Below, in pieces: positions 28,301-36,719 of a stretch of DNA of 59,225 nt. A model generated the notes under the pieces. The model ran no database searches. It was not told the origin of the DNA and saw only the letters and a list, made by a program, of their open reading frames with translations. The position numbers were made by a program, and so were the translations under genes. Each line of letters begins with the position of its first letter. Position 1 is the first letter of the stretch. The DNA comes from Anaerolineae bacterium (GTDB lineage Bacteria; Chloroflexota; Anaerolineae; Aggregatilineales; Phototrophicaceae): positions 1 to 59,225 of the forward strand of contig JAIOHM010000195.1 in assembly GCA_019912965.1 (NCBI GenBank), given 5' to 3'.

Positions 28301-28921
28301 GCGAAGCGTTTACATCCGGCAGTGGTAATCAGCGATGTGATGATGCCGGAGGTCAGTGGATGGGAAGTGCTGCGGCAGTTGAAGACTGATAAAGAAACCA
28401 GCGACATTCCGGTCATCATTGTGTCAATCATCGAACAGCGAACGATTGGTTACTATTTGGGGGCGGCGGATTACCTGACCAAGCCGATCAACCGCGAATC
28501 GCTATTGAATGCCATTGACCGCGTCGCCCATATCGAGCCGCAGTTCCCTATCCTGATTGTGGATGATGATATGCGCGACCGCTCACTGCTTTCTGAAATT
28601 CTGGAGCGGGCGGGCTTCCAGACTGCCGAGGCTGAAAGTGGCGAAGCGGCAATAACCTGGCTGGAAGATAACCCCGCTTCACTGCTGCTGCTCGATCTGC
28701 TGCTGCCGGGTATTTCCGGGTTGGAAGTGCTGGAAAAACTGCGGGAAAACCCGGAAACAGAAGATATTCCAGTGATCGCGGTGACGGGCGGTACGATACC
28801 CGACGGTGTAACCGAAATGGAAGGCATCGCACAGATCATGCAGAAGGGCACAATTTCCGGCAATTCACTGGTACAGCAGGTACAAATTGCGCTCAACCGC
28901 CACCGGCACAAAAAACGCTAA
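25367..28921 (+). CDS. Hybrid sensor kinase: three GAF domains, HisKA-HATPase, two receivers
   Basis: A soluble hybrid kinase of about 1184 residues. There is an N-terminal segment of unclear fold (to about 150), then GAF domains at about 155-325, 340-500 and 515-675. The HisKA has the acceptor His in LANMSHELRTPLNAIIGYSEML, and the HATPase has NLLDNAVKF, DTGIGI and GTGLGLAI. Two receiver domains follow, with the acceptor Asp in VISDVMMPEVSGW and in LLLDLLLPGISG. ATG 25367 is chosen; an in-frame TTG at 25340 would add nine residues. It overlaps the end of the convergent gene by 4 bp. No separate output protein is adjacent, so it probably feeds a phosphorelay. Confidence 0.9.
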   Translation: MHTPLEHTQKVAEAINQAETPRLATEALVRWMGENVGNTLVGLLNRQSAGLQIFTTPGYTPPPEVMEWLQSADSWLTWERWEGLYWLDDDHPIEGLDFKVPSLLVPLRYEQYLRGILWVDGRKPIHQSGGNEAVLLGQVLAARLHLLEMNSGWSTLLTSLNEFARALSQISSNEDIWEVVYAQIAVLFDTSSFYVGLLNPYDNQLTLPLASEDGMLVYYGSIPLSGLSRAVITHGVALHFRDLEAEADRLTALNVEFGDLEPGMNARSWLGVPLRNRKNEVIGVISIQNELSNHYSDPDLSLLMVIGVHLSQTIENRQLLLAEQERRKIASTLIDVSQVVGSTLDYEDVLERILEQLHRVLEYDRASIMLPAPDCEDGSRMIVSASQGTQRTPRGQEIRLQENSLSMRVWVSQQPVVLDDIRNHADRWSAGLVTPAAHQTRAWIGVPMVIQNRAIGLIAVEKFTVGYYNERDASTAFALGRQAAIAVENARLHAEAALALEILEQRARRLDSIHHVATLLSSTLDRDTILNTAARMLAELFECDHCGVVLINEKDGHAYVVADYPARGIVGQRIPVENNRSFEKLLRGSMAMAVYDSDPEDDGTHQSLRELGFRSTLLAPLIVHDGVIGSIGLDSIAPGRVFTPEEHETCMTIAGQVALALKNAQLYEQALAANRLKTEFLANMSHELRTPLNAIIGYSEMLLSQVYGELNPKQNDRLMRVNIGGKHLLELINDVLDLSKIEAGQMDLSLAPLSISDVVYDAIADITPQADAKGLRLYMRMTPELPLVQADAQRIRQIITNLLDNAVKFTDEGSVTLELNIMLLRDGQPANGAAAPPPQLRVVDGKWLAIVVADTGIGIRPDDQKLIFEAFTQADGSSVRKYEGTGLGLAITQRLVKMHQGYIWVESTVDKGSSFTVLLPLEAETEKLSIQEPAPDPERPLVLIIDDDPSALQLVQDYLSLYAYQVVSTTSPKQALELAKRLHPAVVISDVMMPEVSGWEVLRQLKTDKETSDIPVIIVSIIEQRTIGYYLGAADYLTKPINRESLLNAIDRVAHIEPQFPILIVDDDMRDRSLLSEILERAGFQTAEAESGEAAITWLEDNPASLLLLDLLLPGISGLEVLEKLRENPETEDIPVIAVTGGTIPDGVTEMEGIAQIMQKGTISGNSLVQQVQIALNRHRHKKR

Positions 28922-30312
28922 TCTGTAACCTCTGCCCATATTGAACGCGCATCTGGCACAAACAGGGTGAAGGTTTCGCTGTTCGGATCGTAACGATATA
29001 TGCCCTGTTCACGGGCTTCATCAGAACGGGAATGGTTATAGAGGACGGTTCCATCCGCCAACACATCAAAGTAAATTCCGTTGGATTCTGGAAGCTGGAT
29101 GTTAGCGCCATCGCCAAAACGATACAGGCTGAAACGCTGCACATTTTCCGTAACGAGGATGCCACCCTCGCCATAAAAAGCCTGTACCAAAAACACCGAC
29201 TCGGTTGAATCACCCCGTTTCAGTACAACCTGCTGATTGGATATATCCCATAACTGATAGGTAGTCGGGTCGTCTGATGACTCGAAAGCCAATATATAAC
29301 GACTGTCCGGCGAAATGGCATTATCAAATGCTATCATGCTCCGGGCATTCCAGTAACCAACCTGTTCGGCAAAACCATCCGCACCCAGTAACCAGATGGT
29401 TTGGTCGTCTTGCAGCAGCAGATGGGTATCATCAATTTGACGAAGCGGATTAACAATTGAACCCGAAACAGGCAGTGTAAACTGCATTGTGGGCTGGCCA
29501 GCTATCAATGGGGTCATTTCAATGGTGCAGTCGGCTTCGCAGAATACATTACTGGTCATCAAAGCATCGCCGAAGATGCGGCGCATAATACCCTCCTCAC
29601 GCGGGTCTTCGGCAATCAGTTCAGAGACACCCGAACTTTGAATCAAGGTAAAGCGGTTTAATTTCGTTTCCTGATCGCGCTGCATATACAGCCAGTGATC
29701 GCCAGCCGTATCTGACGAAATCATTGGAAAGGTATCGCCTTCAATGGTGTAAATCTCTCGTTCCTGACCATTTTCCAGTTTTCGTTCGTAAATTGTCCAG
29801 ACTTCGGTTTCCGGGTTCATACTGAAATAACGCAAATACAAGCCATCTGCCGAAAACACAGGCCGCGCAACCCCTATCAGTGAAAGTTGCCCCGTCAGTG
29901 GTGAAGCAGAATTTTGCTCGACATTCACCAACATGCCGAGGACTTCCTGAACATTCAGCACCGAAAGCAGCACGATATTGTTCCCCGTATGTGCCGGTAC
30001 AACCCAGCCACTATCCACAAGCGGAAACGGGGTTTCGATTTCCTGTGCTGCATCGGCTGTCAAATGGTAAAGTTTGAGTTCATTGGCTATGGTAATGATG
30101 CCTAGGGCGGAGTCAGGAGCCAAGCGCCACGCACGAAAATTGGTATCTTCTACGCCAGATTCAATCAGGTGGTTGATTGTGCCGTCCTGTGTGTAAGCAA
30201 CGAGTCCACTATCGTTGGTTCGTGCCCAATACCAGGATTGCGTATCCTGTGCGTGCGCTGCGGTTATGCTGAACCATGCACCAATCACGAGCCATAAAAT
30301 ACGCCACATCAT
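28918..30312 (-). CDS. Secreted TolB/WD40-like propeller protein, function unknown
   Basis: A 464-residue exported protein with a signal peptide (residues 1-21, ending AHAQ). The mature part has repeated beta-strand blocks, such as FSADGLYLRYF, DSRYILAFESSDDPTTYQLWDIS and SLYRFGDG. These are like the blades of TolB-type or WD40 propellers with weak repeat signatures. GGAGGGG lies before ATGATG. No catalytic motif is seen. It converges with the hybrid kinase gene. It may be a periplasmic sensor or scaffold; this is inference from the fold only. Confidence 0.7.
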   Translation of the reverse strand: MMWRILWLVIGAWFSITAAHAQDTQSWYWARTNDSGLVAYTQDGTINHLIESGVEDTNFRAWRLAPDSALGIITIANELKLYHLTADAAQEIETPFPLVDSGWVVPAHTGNNIVLLSVLNVQEVLGMLVNVEQNSASPLTGQLSLIGVARPVFSADGLYLRYFSMNPETEVWTIYERKLENGQEREIYTIEGDTFPMISSDTAGDHWLYMQRDQETKLNRFTLIQSSGVSELIAEDPREEGIMRRIFGDALMTSNVFCEADCTIEMTPLIAGQPTMQFTLPVSGSIVNPLRQIDDTHLLLQDDQTIWLLGADGFAEQVGYWNARSMIAFDNAISPDSRYILAFESSDDPTTYQLWDISNQQVVLKRGDSTESVFLVQAFYGEGGILVTENVQRFSLYRFGDGANIQLPESNGIYFDVLADGTVLYNHSRSDEAREQGIYRYDPNSETFTLFVPDARSIWAEVTD

Positions 30313-30509
30313 CCCCTCCGGTCAATAACGTTAATTACCCTTGCACCACCATAGTTGAGTTGACCCTTCGGCGCAAGTTGATTGAAATCCCCCGATAATT
30401 GGGCGAATTCGTAAAATGGAACGGGTGACTTGTTCCCCAATTCACAAAACCGCTGTATACTTCATTCATAACGTTCACAACTTTCTGAATGTTATGATGG
30501 AGGTAGAGC

Positions 30510-32024
30510 ATGATCTATGATGTGGCGATTATGGGGGCAGGAATCGCTGGAATGGCAACCGCAGCACGGTTGCAAGCGCAGGGACTTTCGACACTGCTGC
30601 TGGAGGCACACGGACGACCGGGGGGGTGTGCTGGTTATTTCCGGCGGCGGGGATTCAGCTTCGATGTGGGGGCGACTACGCTGGTGGATTTTGAGCAAGG
30701 TGGGGTTGGCGGTGAATTCCTCGATTCAATCGGGATGACAGCATTGGAAGGGGAAGCGCTGCCCGGTTATGTGGCGTGGCTGCCCGACCGAACAGTAACC
30801 CTGTATCGTGATTCAGCACGCTGGGCGGCGGAACGGTTATCCGGGCTGGGCAATACACCTGCTCATCGTGCGCTGTGGCGTCTGCTCGACCAACTGGCGG
30901 GTGCATTCTGGGAAGCCAGCCGCCGGGGCATTAAGATGCCGATGCATTCGCTGGCGGACGCCCTGCACAATCTAGGCACCATCGGGTTGGCGAATCTGCC
31001 ATTGGCGCGGTATGTCGGCTGGACGATGGGTGATGCACTACGCCATTTTGGTTTGCGTGATGACCCTGCCCTAGTCGGCCTGTTGGGCATGTTGATTGAG
31101 GATACGGTTCACAGCACGGTTGACCGGGCACCGCTGATTAATGCGGCGCTGGGTATCACGATTCGCGGGGCGGGACTGACACGACACAGGGGCGGGATGT
31201 ACGGTTTCTGGCGGCGATTGGTCGGGCATTATCGCGCGTTGGGTGGTGATTTGCGATTAGCCTGCCCGGTCGAACATCTGGATGGACAATTTGGCGATTT
31301 CAGACTGCACACACGGCAAGGACATTATGCGGCTCGACAGGTCGTTAGCGCCCTTCCGGCAGCCATCACCGCACGGATTGCGCCGGATTTGGCGAAACCG
31401 CTGCATCGCTATCTGAAACGGGATGCGGATGCAGAAGGTGGGGCGATGGTGGTTTTTCTCGGCGTACCAGAAAGCGAGGTGGGGGGACAGGATTTCACCC
31501 ATCATCAACTGATGCAGGATTACAGCCTGCCATTGGGGAATGGGAACAATATGTTCATTTCGGTTTCTGCTCCCAATGATACGGAAAGCGCCCCAGTCGG
31601 CTGCCGCGCCGTAATGATTTCCACCCACTGCGAGCTTGAACCCTGGGAAGGCTTGTCACAAGAGGCTTACGCGGCGCAGAAGGAGGCCGCAGGCAAACGA
31701 TTATTGGATTACGCGCGGCGGGTGTATCCAAATCTGGGTGAAAATGCGCTGGTTTATGAAATCGCTACCCCATGTACGTATGAACATTTTACCAACCGTC
31801 CGCGCGGAACAGTTGGCGGTGTGCGACAAACGCTGCGTAACGCTAATCAGTACGCGATTCCGCATGATTTAGGGCCGCGCGGCTTATGGATGGTCGGCGA
31901 CAGCACCTGGCCGGGGTTGGGGACGGTGGCGTGTGTGCTGGGCAGTCGTATTGTGGCGGAAGGTGCTGCACGGGCGGCACGTCAGATGCATTATTTCCAA
32001 TCCCTGATTACCCAAACCCAGTGA
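30510..32024 (+). CDS. FAD-dependent carotenoid desaturase/isomerase-type oxidoreductase (CrtI/CrtD/CrtO family)
   Basis: A 504-residue flavoprotein. The N-terminal dinucleotide motif is GAGIAGMATAARLQAQG with the E of LLLEAHGRPGG. The C-terminal FAD motif is GPRGLWMVGDSTWPGLGTV. The C-terminal region also matches phytoene desaturase/carotenoid isomerase relatives (NRPRGTVGGVRQT). It acts on a polyene or related lipid at the membrane. A membrane desaturase/hydroxylase gene starts 16 bases after its stop, with AAAGGAGG in the gap, so the two genes form a coupled pair in carotenoid or lipid modification (inference). GGAGG precedes the start. Confidence 0.82.
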   Translation: MIYDVAIMGAGIAGMATAARLQAQGLSTLLLEAHGRPGGCAGYFRRRGFSFDVGATTLVDFEQGGVGGEFLDSIGMTALEGEALPGYVAWLPDRTVTLYRDSARWAAERLSGLGNTPAHRALWRLLDQLAGAFWEASRRGIKMPMHSLADALHNLGTIGLANLPLARYVGWTMGDALRHFGLRDDPALVGLLGMLIEDTVHSTVDRAPLINAALGITIRGAGLTRHRGGMYGFWRRLVGHYRALGGDLRLACPVEHLDGQFGDFRLHTRQGHYAARQVVSALPAAITARIAPDLAKPLHRYLKRDADAEGGAMVVFLGVPESEVGGQDFTHHQLMQDYSLPLGNGNNMFISVSAPNDTESAPVGCRAVMISTHCELEPWEGLSQEAYAAQKEAAGKRLLDYARRVYPNLGENALVYEIATPCTYEHFTNRPRGTVGGVRQTLRNANQYAIPHDLGPRGLWMVGDSTWPGLGTVACVLGSRIVAEGAARAARQMHYFQSLITQTQ

Positions 32025-32040
32025 AAGGAGGCAACCGATT

Positions 32041-32856
32041 ATGCATCACCATACACACCCCGATTTGCAACTGCCGACACTGAATGAACTCGGCGCTGAT
32101 TTGCTGGTGACAACACCTCATCAGCGTTGGATTGCACTGATACGTCCATTTATCGGCCTGACGGCTTACCTTCTGGCGGCACATTTGGGCTTATGGGCAC
32201 TGACTCCACTGATTGTGTTCCTGATCTTCGTGGCGGTGGTGACGGTGACTCATGATGTGGTACACGGAACATTGGGATTGAACAAACGCCAAACCGATTG
32301 GGCGCTGCTGGCGATGGGAGCAGTTCTGCTGGAAAGTGGTCATGCTTACCGGCTGACGCATCATCAACATCATGCACATTTCCCGGATGAGGAGACTGAA
32401 GACCCGGAAGGCTATCCTGCTAATCTGGGGTTATTCGGCGCGTTGTTGTATGGGTCTGTATTTTTATGGCGGTTGTGGTGGTGGGCGTTCCGGCGCGGGC
32501 ATGATCGCATCTGGTTACTGGTGGAAGGAGCGTTACCCATTCTGGCAGTCATCGGCGGAATCGGGTTATGGAAAACGACACCTGCGCTGCTGATTTATGC
32601 GGCGATGGTGATTACAGGGAGTTGGGTTTATCCGATGCTGACGGTATATCTGCCGCATAAGGATTATGGGGATACACCCCTCACACAGACTCATACGCTG
32701 CGTGGGCGCATCATCCCGATGCTGTTCCTCGAATTGACCTACCATCTGGAACATCATCTGTATCCGCAAGTGCCGAGCCACCATCTGGCGGAACTGGCGC
32801 GGCGGCTTGACCCGTTTTTTGAACGGGCAGGAGTGCAGGTCTGGCATGTGATTTGA
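32041..32856 (+). CDS. Membrane fatty-acid desaturase/carotene hydroxylase-type di-iron enzyme
   Basis: A 271-residue integral membrane di-iron oxygenase. The three histidine boxes are complete: HDVVH (71-75), HHQHH (107-111, preceded by HAYRLT) and HLEHH (235-239). About four hydrophobic helices separate them. The family introduces double bones or hydroxyls into lipids or carotenoids, for example CrtR-type hydroxylases and fatty-acid desaturases; bones here means bonds. Pairing with a CrtI-like flavoprotein favours a carotenoid substrate, but an acyl lipid cannot be excluded. Its downstream end shares a terminator with the convergent copper gene. Confidence 0.82.
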   Translation: MHHHTHPDLQLPTLNELGADLLVTTPHQRWIALIRPFIGLTAYLLAAHLGLWALTPLIVFLIFVAVVTVTHDVVHGTLGLNKRQTDWALLAMGAVLLESGHAYRLTHHQHHAHFPDEETEDPEGYPANLGLFGALLYGSVFLWRLWWWAFRRGHDRIWLLVEGALPILAVIGGIGLWKTTPALLIYAAMVITGSWVYPMLTVYLPHKDYGDTPLTQTHTLRGRIIPMLFLELTYHLEHHLYPQVPSHHLAELARRLDPFFERAGVQVWHVI

Positions 32857-32862
32857 GCTATA

Positions 32863-32899
32863 AAAGCAGAAACCCCAACGTAAATGGGGTTTCTGCTTT
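32863..32899. terminator. Bidirectional intrinsic terminator
   Basis: A 15-bp perfect stem, AAAGCAGAAACCCCA (32863-32877) and TGGGGTTTCTGCTTT (32885-32899), lies between two convergent genes and ends in A/T runs that serve both strands. Confidence 0.9.
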
Positions 32900-32919
32900 C
32901 CAGCGAAATGTTTTAAGGC

Positions 32920-33873
32920 TTACATGCCGCTCATGGGCATTCCGGCTTGCATCGGTTCGCGGACGGGGATGGTCAAAACGACTTCACCGCTTTCGGCAAA
33001 GGTTAAAGTGAGTTCAATGGTCGCCCCAACCTGAAGTTCCTGCGTCAGCCCGATGAACATCACATGTAGACCACCGGGTTCCAGCATTGCAACACCACCC
33101 GCTGGAATGACAATACCACCCTCGATAGGCCGCATTTGCATCACATCGCCCGCGCCCATCGTCATTTCGTGCAGTTCGGTTGCGCCAGATACGGCTGTGC
33201 TGGCGCTAATGAGCGTATCTTCAGCAGCGGTCAGATTCAGCAGCAGTGCATAGGCAGCACTATTCGGCGCGCCGGGGCCAGCGGGACGCGCCCACGCACC
33301 CAGTACATGCACTTTGGCACAGCCTTCCGGCCATTCGACAGGCTCAGCGGGCATCATCATCGCTTCGGGCGTCATCTCTGGCATCATGCCGCCATCCATC
33401 GCGCCCATTTCCGCCTCGCGGTCTTTGATCGGCACGGTTATGGTAACTTCGCCCAGACGCTCGAAATTCAGCACCAATTCGAGCGTTTCACCCACTACCA
33501 GTGGTTGAGTCAGATTGATAAGCATGATATGAATGCCGCCGGGCTGCAAAGAAACAAAATTTTGCGGCATAACCGGGATGCCACCTTCGATTGGGCGCAT
33601 CTGCATCACATCGCCCTCAGCCATAACGGTTTCATGCAGTTCAACAAATTCGGCAGCATCCGAACTGGCACTCAACAGTGTATCGGCTTCCATGCTCAAA
33701 TTGACCAGCTTGCCAAACACGGCTCCATTGGGCGCACCATCCGGCGATGCATAGGCATAGGTATCAAACAGCGTTGCGACTTCGCAAGTTGCGGCATCCT
33801 GCGCCCCAACCAGCGATACCCCTGCCAGCAAACTCAGGAGCAGCGAACAAACAAGAACTATTCTCAACTTCAT
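32920..33873 (-). CDS. Duplicated PCu(A)C copper chaperone protein
   Basis: A 317-residue exported protein with a signal peptide (ends LVGAQ) and two PCu(A)C domains (about 28-145 and 190-310). Each has the copper site of the family, a His, a Met about 12 residues later, and a HxM. In domain 1 these are H80, M92, H115 and M117. Domain 2 has ELHEMTMGAGDVMQM and GLHVMF. A Met-rich linker (GAMDGGMMPEMTPEAMMMP) joins them and the end is MPMSGM, so extra Cu(I) could be held there. PCu(A)C proteins load copper into the Cu(A) centre of cytochrome oxidase. Last gene of the copper operon; a tandem duplication in one chain is unusual. Confidence 0.88.
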   Translation of the reverse strand: MKLRIVLVCSLLLSLLAGVSLVGAQDAATCEVATLFDTYAYASPDGAPNGAVFGKLVNLSMEADTLLSASSDAAEFVELHETVMAEGDVMQMRPIEGGIPVMPQNFVSLQPGGIHIMLINLTQPLVVGETLELVLNFERLGEVTITVPIKDREAEMGAMDGGMMPEMTPEAMMMPAEPVEWPEGCAKVHVLGAWARPAGPGAPNSAAYALLLNLTAAEDTLISASTAVSGATELHEMTMGAGDVMQMRPIEGGIVIPAGGVAMLEPGGLHVMFIGLTQELQVGATIELTLTFAESGEVVLTIPVREPMQAGMPMSGM

Positions 33874-33903
33874 AATTTTTCCAATTCCTTTGTTAATGTG
33901 AAT

Positions 33904-34500
33904 TCAGGCGCTCTGCATCACAATTCGGACATCGTGGACAATATCGCGGTAATCCGTCCCATAGAGGAACTGCACTCTAAAATTGCCCTCTGCATCAATG
34001 AGGAACACTGAGGCGGTATGGTCGATTAAATAGGACATGGCTGAATCGCCCACCTGACGTTTTTCGGCCACCACACCGAAAGCTGCCATTAAGGATTTCA
34101 GCGCCTCGCCATCATCCCGCAAGCCGATAAAATCTTCATGGAATGCATGGGTGTAGAGTGTCAGGTTCTCCAGCGTATCCCGTTCAGGGTCTACGGTCAC
34201 AAACACAATCTTGAGCTTATCTTTGGGTTCTTCCAGCGCGCTGTAAACCTGCTTCAATTCGGCAAAGGTTGTCGGGCAAAAATCCGGGCAACTGCGATAC
34301 CCGAAATAAAGCAGAATCACCTGTCCCTGATGTTCATCCAGACTAAAGGGTTCGCCATCGGTAGACATCAGCGTGAAATTATCGAGGTTGCGCGGTGGAC
34401 TAATGACAGCCCCACGCAGCGGTTCGGTGCTTTGCGTTGTGCTGCCACACCCAACCAGCAATCCCGCCAATACGATCATCCATAACCAGCGATACACCAT
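33904..34500 (-). CDS. SCO1/SenC copper chaperone lipoprotein
   Basis: A 198-residue thioredoxin-fold protein with a lipobox LLVGCG. Copper ligands are C71 and C75 in RSCPDFCPTTF and H161 in SYLIDHTASV. This is the complete SCO set needed to carry copper to Cu(A) of cytochrome c oxidase subunit II. AAGGA lies before the ATG, and the gene begins just after the stop of the previous gene. With the double PCu(A)C gene downstream it makes a copper delivery operon; the oxidase genes are outside the window. Confidence 0.92.
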   Translation of the reverse strand: MVYRWLWMIVLAGLLVGCGSTTQSTEPLRGAVISPPRNLDNFTLMSTDGEPFSLDEHQGQVILLYFGYRSCPDFCPTTFAELKQVYSALEEPKDKLKIVFVTVDPERDTLENLTLYTHAFHEDFIGLRDDGEALKSLMAAFGVVAEKRQVGDSAMSYLIDHTASVFLIDAEGNFRVQFLYGTDYRDIVHDVRIVMQSA

Positions 34501-34502
34501 AA

Positions 34503-35228
34503 TTATCCTTCTACAATGATGCTGAATTCGGCTGCCAGATTAACGCTGCACTTGCCCTGATACACCGCCGGACGGGTGAACGACTGCCGAACCACCTCGC
34601 CCGCCCGCACCAGATACGGGCCAATCGTGTGGTCAACAATATCGTTGTTCTGAATCACCAGCGTATTCTGGCCGTTCACATTCAGATAAATTTCCGGGGG
34701 AATCACATCTTCGGCCTGCCCTTCCATGATGAGCATATTCGTACCCTGTGGAATGATGATGCCCAATTCGCGGGAAGGGTCGGAAATCAAGGCGCGGCTC
34801 TGGCTGACACTCCGATAGGAAGCAAAATCGCCGCGAACATCAACGGCTGTGGCGTAAATATAAACCTCGAACTGATCTTCAACTGTGCCTTGACCATCTG
34901 GCAGTTGGGCGCTCACCTCCACCACCCACTGACCCATCATCGGCCAAATCACCGGGAGCTGATAAACACCCTCCTCATAACGGATTGTTTGGATACTTAA
35001 GGGAAGCATTCCTTCATGCAGCATCCTGCCTGCGATGCTGAGTTCAGCATCAACCGGCATCCCGGCTTCATCGGTAACGGTAAAATACAGCGTGGATGGC
35101 CCAATTACCATCGGAAAAGGGTTCGAGCCCATCGTAATTTGCAGTTTGGGCGTGACCGGTTTTTGGGTAACTGCCCACATCGCTACAGCCCCCATCGCCA
35201 TCAATACCATAAACAACCGAATCTTCAT
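34503..35228 (-). CDS. Exported YtkA/FixH-like plus cupredoxin-like protein
   Basis: An exported protein of about 241 residues; ATG 35228 is chosen because GGGGAG lies 8 bases upstream. After the signal peptide, residues 30-125 resemble the YtkA/FixH domain (LYFTVTDEAGMPVDAELSIAG, IWPMMGQWVVEVSA). Residues 130-241 look like a cupredoxin: a VDHTIGPYLVRAGE segment offers one His, and YQGKCSVN offers a Cys. The second His and the Met of a normal blue-copper site are missing, since SVN replaces the expected xxH. It leads the operon with Sco1 and PCu(A)C. It may be a copper carrier or a Cu(A) assembly factor with a modified site. Confidence 0.72.
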   Translation of the reverse strand: MKIRLFMVLMAMGAVAMWAVTQKPVTPKLQITMGSNPFPMVIGPSTLYFTVTDEAGMPVDAELSIAGRMLHEGMLPLSIQTIRYEEGVYQLPVIWPMMGQWVVEVSAQLPDGQGTVEDQFEVYIYATAVDVRGDFASYRSVSQSRALISDPSRELGIIIPQGTNMLIMEGQAEDVIPPEIYLNVNGQNTLVIQNNDIVDHTIGPYLVRAGEVVRQSFTRPAVYQGKCSVNLAAEFSIIVEG

Positions 35229-35461
35229 AACCATCTCCCCATGCAAACGCACTGCTCACTATAAAACACCTCAGCCAATCCCAACAGTGACGAATATCAT
35301 CCTTCTTCCCTCATACCTGCACCTACCGCCCCTGTTTTGTGTAATTCTGTTAAGTGGATTAGACTCAGGTTTCCAAAAAACACCTATCGACAAAATAACC
35401 TGCCGACTTGTATTAAGGCAGCTATTGATCTGCCCATTTTCATTGAAAGGAAAACTGCGCG

Positions 35462-35908
35462 ATGACTCCCGATGAAAAAGCTAAAGAACTGGGTATTGAT
35501 CTGAGCGCGTATCCGGGGTTGTCAAATCTTGCACCCGCCAGCCGTTCAGGGAATATCATCTACACATCCGGGCATGTGTCCACAGGGTACAAAGGTAAAT
35601 TGGGGCAGGATATGACGACTGAACAGGGACAGGAAGCCGCGCGGGTTTGTGCTATACAACTGCTTCAGGCAGTTTATACCCTAACCGGGACGTTAAACAA
35701 TATCCGGTGTGTAAAGGTGCTGGGTGCGGTCAATTCAGCGCCGGATTTTACCGAGCAGCACTTGGTCATCAACGGCGCGTCACAATTATTCTGGGACATC
35801 TTCGGCAAGGAAGGGCGCGGCTATCATGCCCGCAGTGCGCTGGGATTCGCTTCGCTGCCCATCGGTTTCGCGGTGGAAATCGAAGCCATTTTTGAAGTAG
35901 TGGAGTGA
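35462..35908 (+). CDS. RidA family (YjgF/YER057c/UK114) protein
   Basis: A 148-residue protein of the RidA superfamily, whose canonical members hydrolyse reactive enamine/imine intermediates from PLP enzymes. The family pattern is visible in NIIYTSGHVSTGYKGKLGQDMTTEQGQEAAR, in the subunit-interface segment VKVLGAVNSAPDFTEQHLVINGAS, and in GYHARSALGFASLPIGFAVEIEAIFEV. The arginine of the active site appears to be the R of HARSALG. AAAGGA precedes the start, and a terminator follows. It stands alone; many relatives have functions beyond imine hydrolysis. Confidence 0.88.
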   Translation: MTPDEKAKELGIDLSAYPGLSNLAPASRSGNIIYTSGHVSTGYKGKLGQDMTTEQGQEAARVCAIQLLQAVYTLTGTLNNIRCVKVLGAVNSAPDFTEQHLVINGASQLFWDIFGKEGRGYHARSALGFASLPIGFAVEIEAIFEVVE

Positions 35909-35936
35909 GCCTCCTCGCACAGAACATTTTAACAAG

Positions 35937-35962
35937 AAATCCCGTTGGCAGCGGGATTTTTA
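35937..35962 (+). terminator. Intrinsic terminator after the RidA gene
   Basis: AAATCCCG (35937-35944) pairs with CGGGATTT (35952-35959), followed by TTTAT. Confidence 0.8.
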
Positions 35963-36098
35963 TGTTCCCGATTCTTTCTTGCTGTTTATCGTTCGCCAAA
36001 GGCAACCAAACCCGGATGGTCGTTCCCACATCGACCATGCTTTCAACCTCGATGCTGCCCCGGTGCAAGTCCACAATGCTTTTTACAATGGTCAGCCG
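35960..36098 (-). pseudogene. Remnant of a histidine kinase C-terminus
   Basis: Read on the minus strand, a stop (TGA) is followed by LTIVKSIVDLHRGSIEVES and VGTTIRVWLPLA. These are the G2-box end of a HATPase domain and the usual C-terminus of a histidine kinase. The rest of the gene is absent; the frame then runs into the RidA terminator and gene. It lies next to the 3' end of the RNase P RNA gene. It is a deletion scar of a lost kinase gene. Confidence 0.7.
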
Positions 36099-36220
36099 TC
36101 ATGCAGGTTGAAAGTTCATAATTTCCCTGCAATCTTGCACTCAATATCAATGTATGGAATGTTTTTATTGTATGGGGGGATTATGATGAGATTCGTAAAG
36201 AACCAACTCAAGAACGGGAT

Positions 36221-36588
36221 GTGTGTTCAGATCCGCTTGTAAGCCGCCTTCTGTTCCCCTTGCGGGGCGGTAATCATCTATCTGCCACAACGGTTACCCG
36301 CTGGGTCAAGCAGCACACCCGGCGTTTTTTGCGGAGCGGGTCGCCCCAATACGCCTGCTTGGCCTTGCTCCCGGTGGGGTTTGCCTCGCGCGAACATCGC
36401 TGCTCACGTGGGGAAATTCTTAGTTTTCCCGTTTCACCCTCGCCCTTGCGGGCAATATACATCTCTGTTGCACTGAGCCGTCGGGTTTTACCCCGCCTGG
36501 CTGTTAGCCAGCACCGTACCCTATGGAGGGCGGACTTTCCTCCGTTTTGCCGAAGCAAAACCGCGATCACCCAGCAGACCTGAACACC
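36221..36588 (-). ncRNA. rnpB: RNase P RNA (bacterial type A)
   Basis: The catalytic RNA that removes the 5' leader of tRNA precursors. On the minus strand it shows the universal conserved element GGAGGAAAGTCC near 36530-36550, then GGTGCTGGCTAACAGCCAG, and ends with the AGAAGGCGGCTTA segment. The closing P1 helix is clear: GTGTTCAG near the 5' end pairs with CTGAACAC at 36221-36231. Length is about 368 nt. TATAAT (36594-36599, minus strand) is a good -10 box just before the 5' end. The ends are set by the P1 pairing and are good to a few bases. Confidence 0.92.
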
Positions 36589-36719
36589 CTTTCATTATAG
36601 GTCAGTCTATCAGATGTGTGTAGGTCAATCGTCGGTTGCCAGCGACACCTAATCCGACTACAATGTCCGAAGACGCCGGGGGATATTGTAGTATCCCCTG
36701 TTGTTTTCATGGATGTTGA

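Noticed and set aside
36183..36242. A 19-codon frame with a G-rich leader just before the RNase P RNA 3' end
   Set aside because: It overlaps the P1 helix of rnpB on the opposite strand; the frame is too short and there is no homologue I know.
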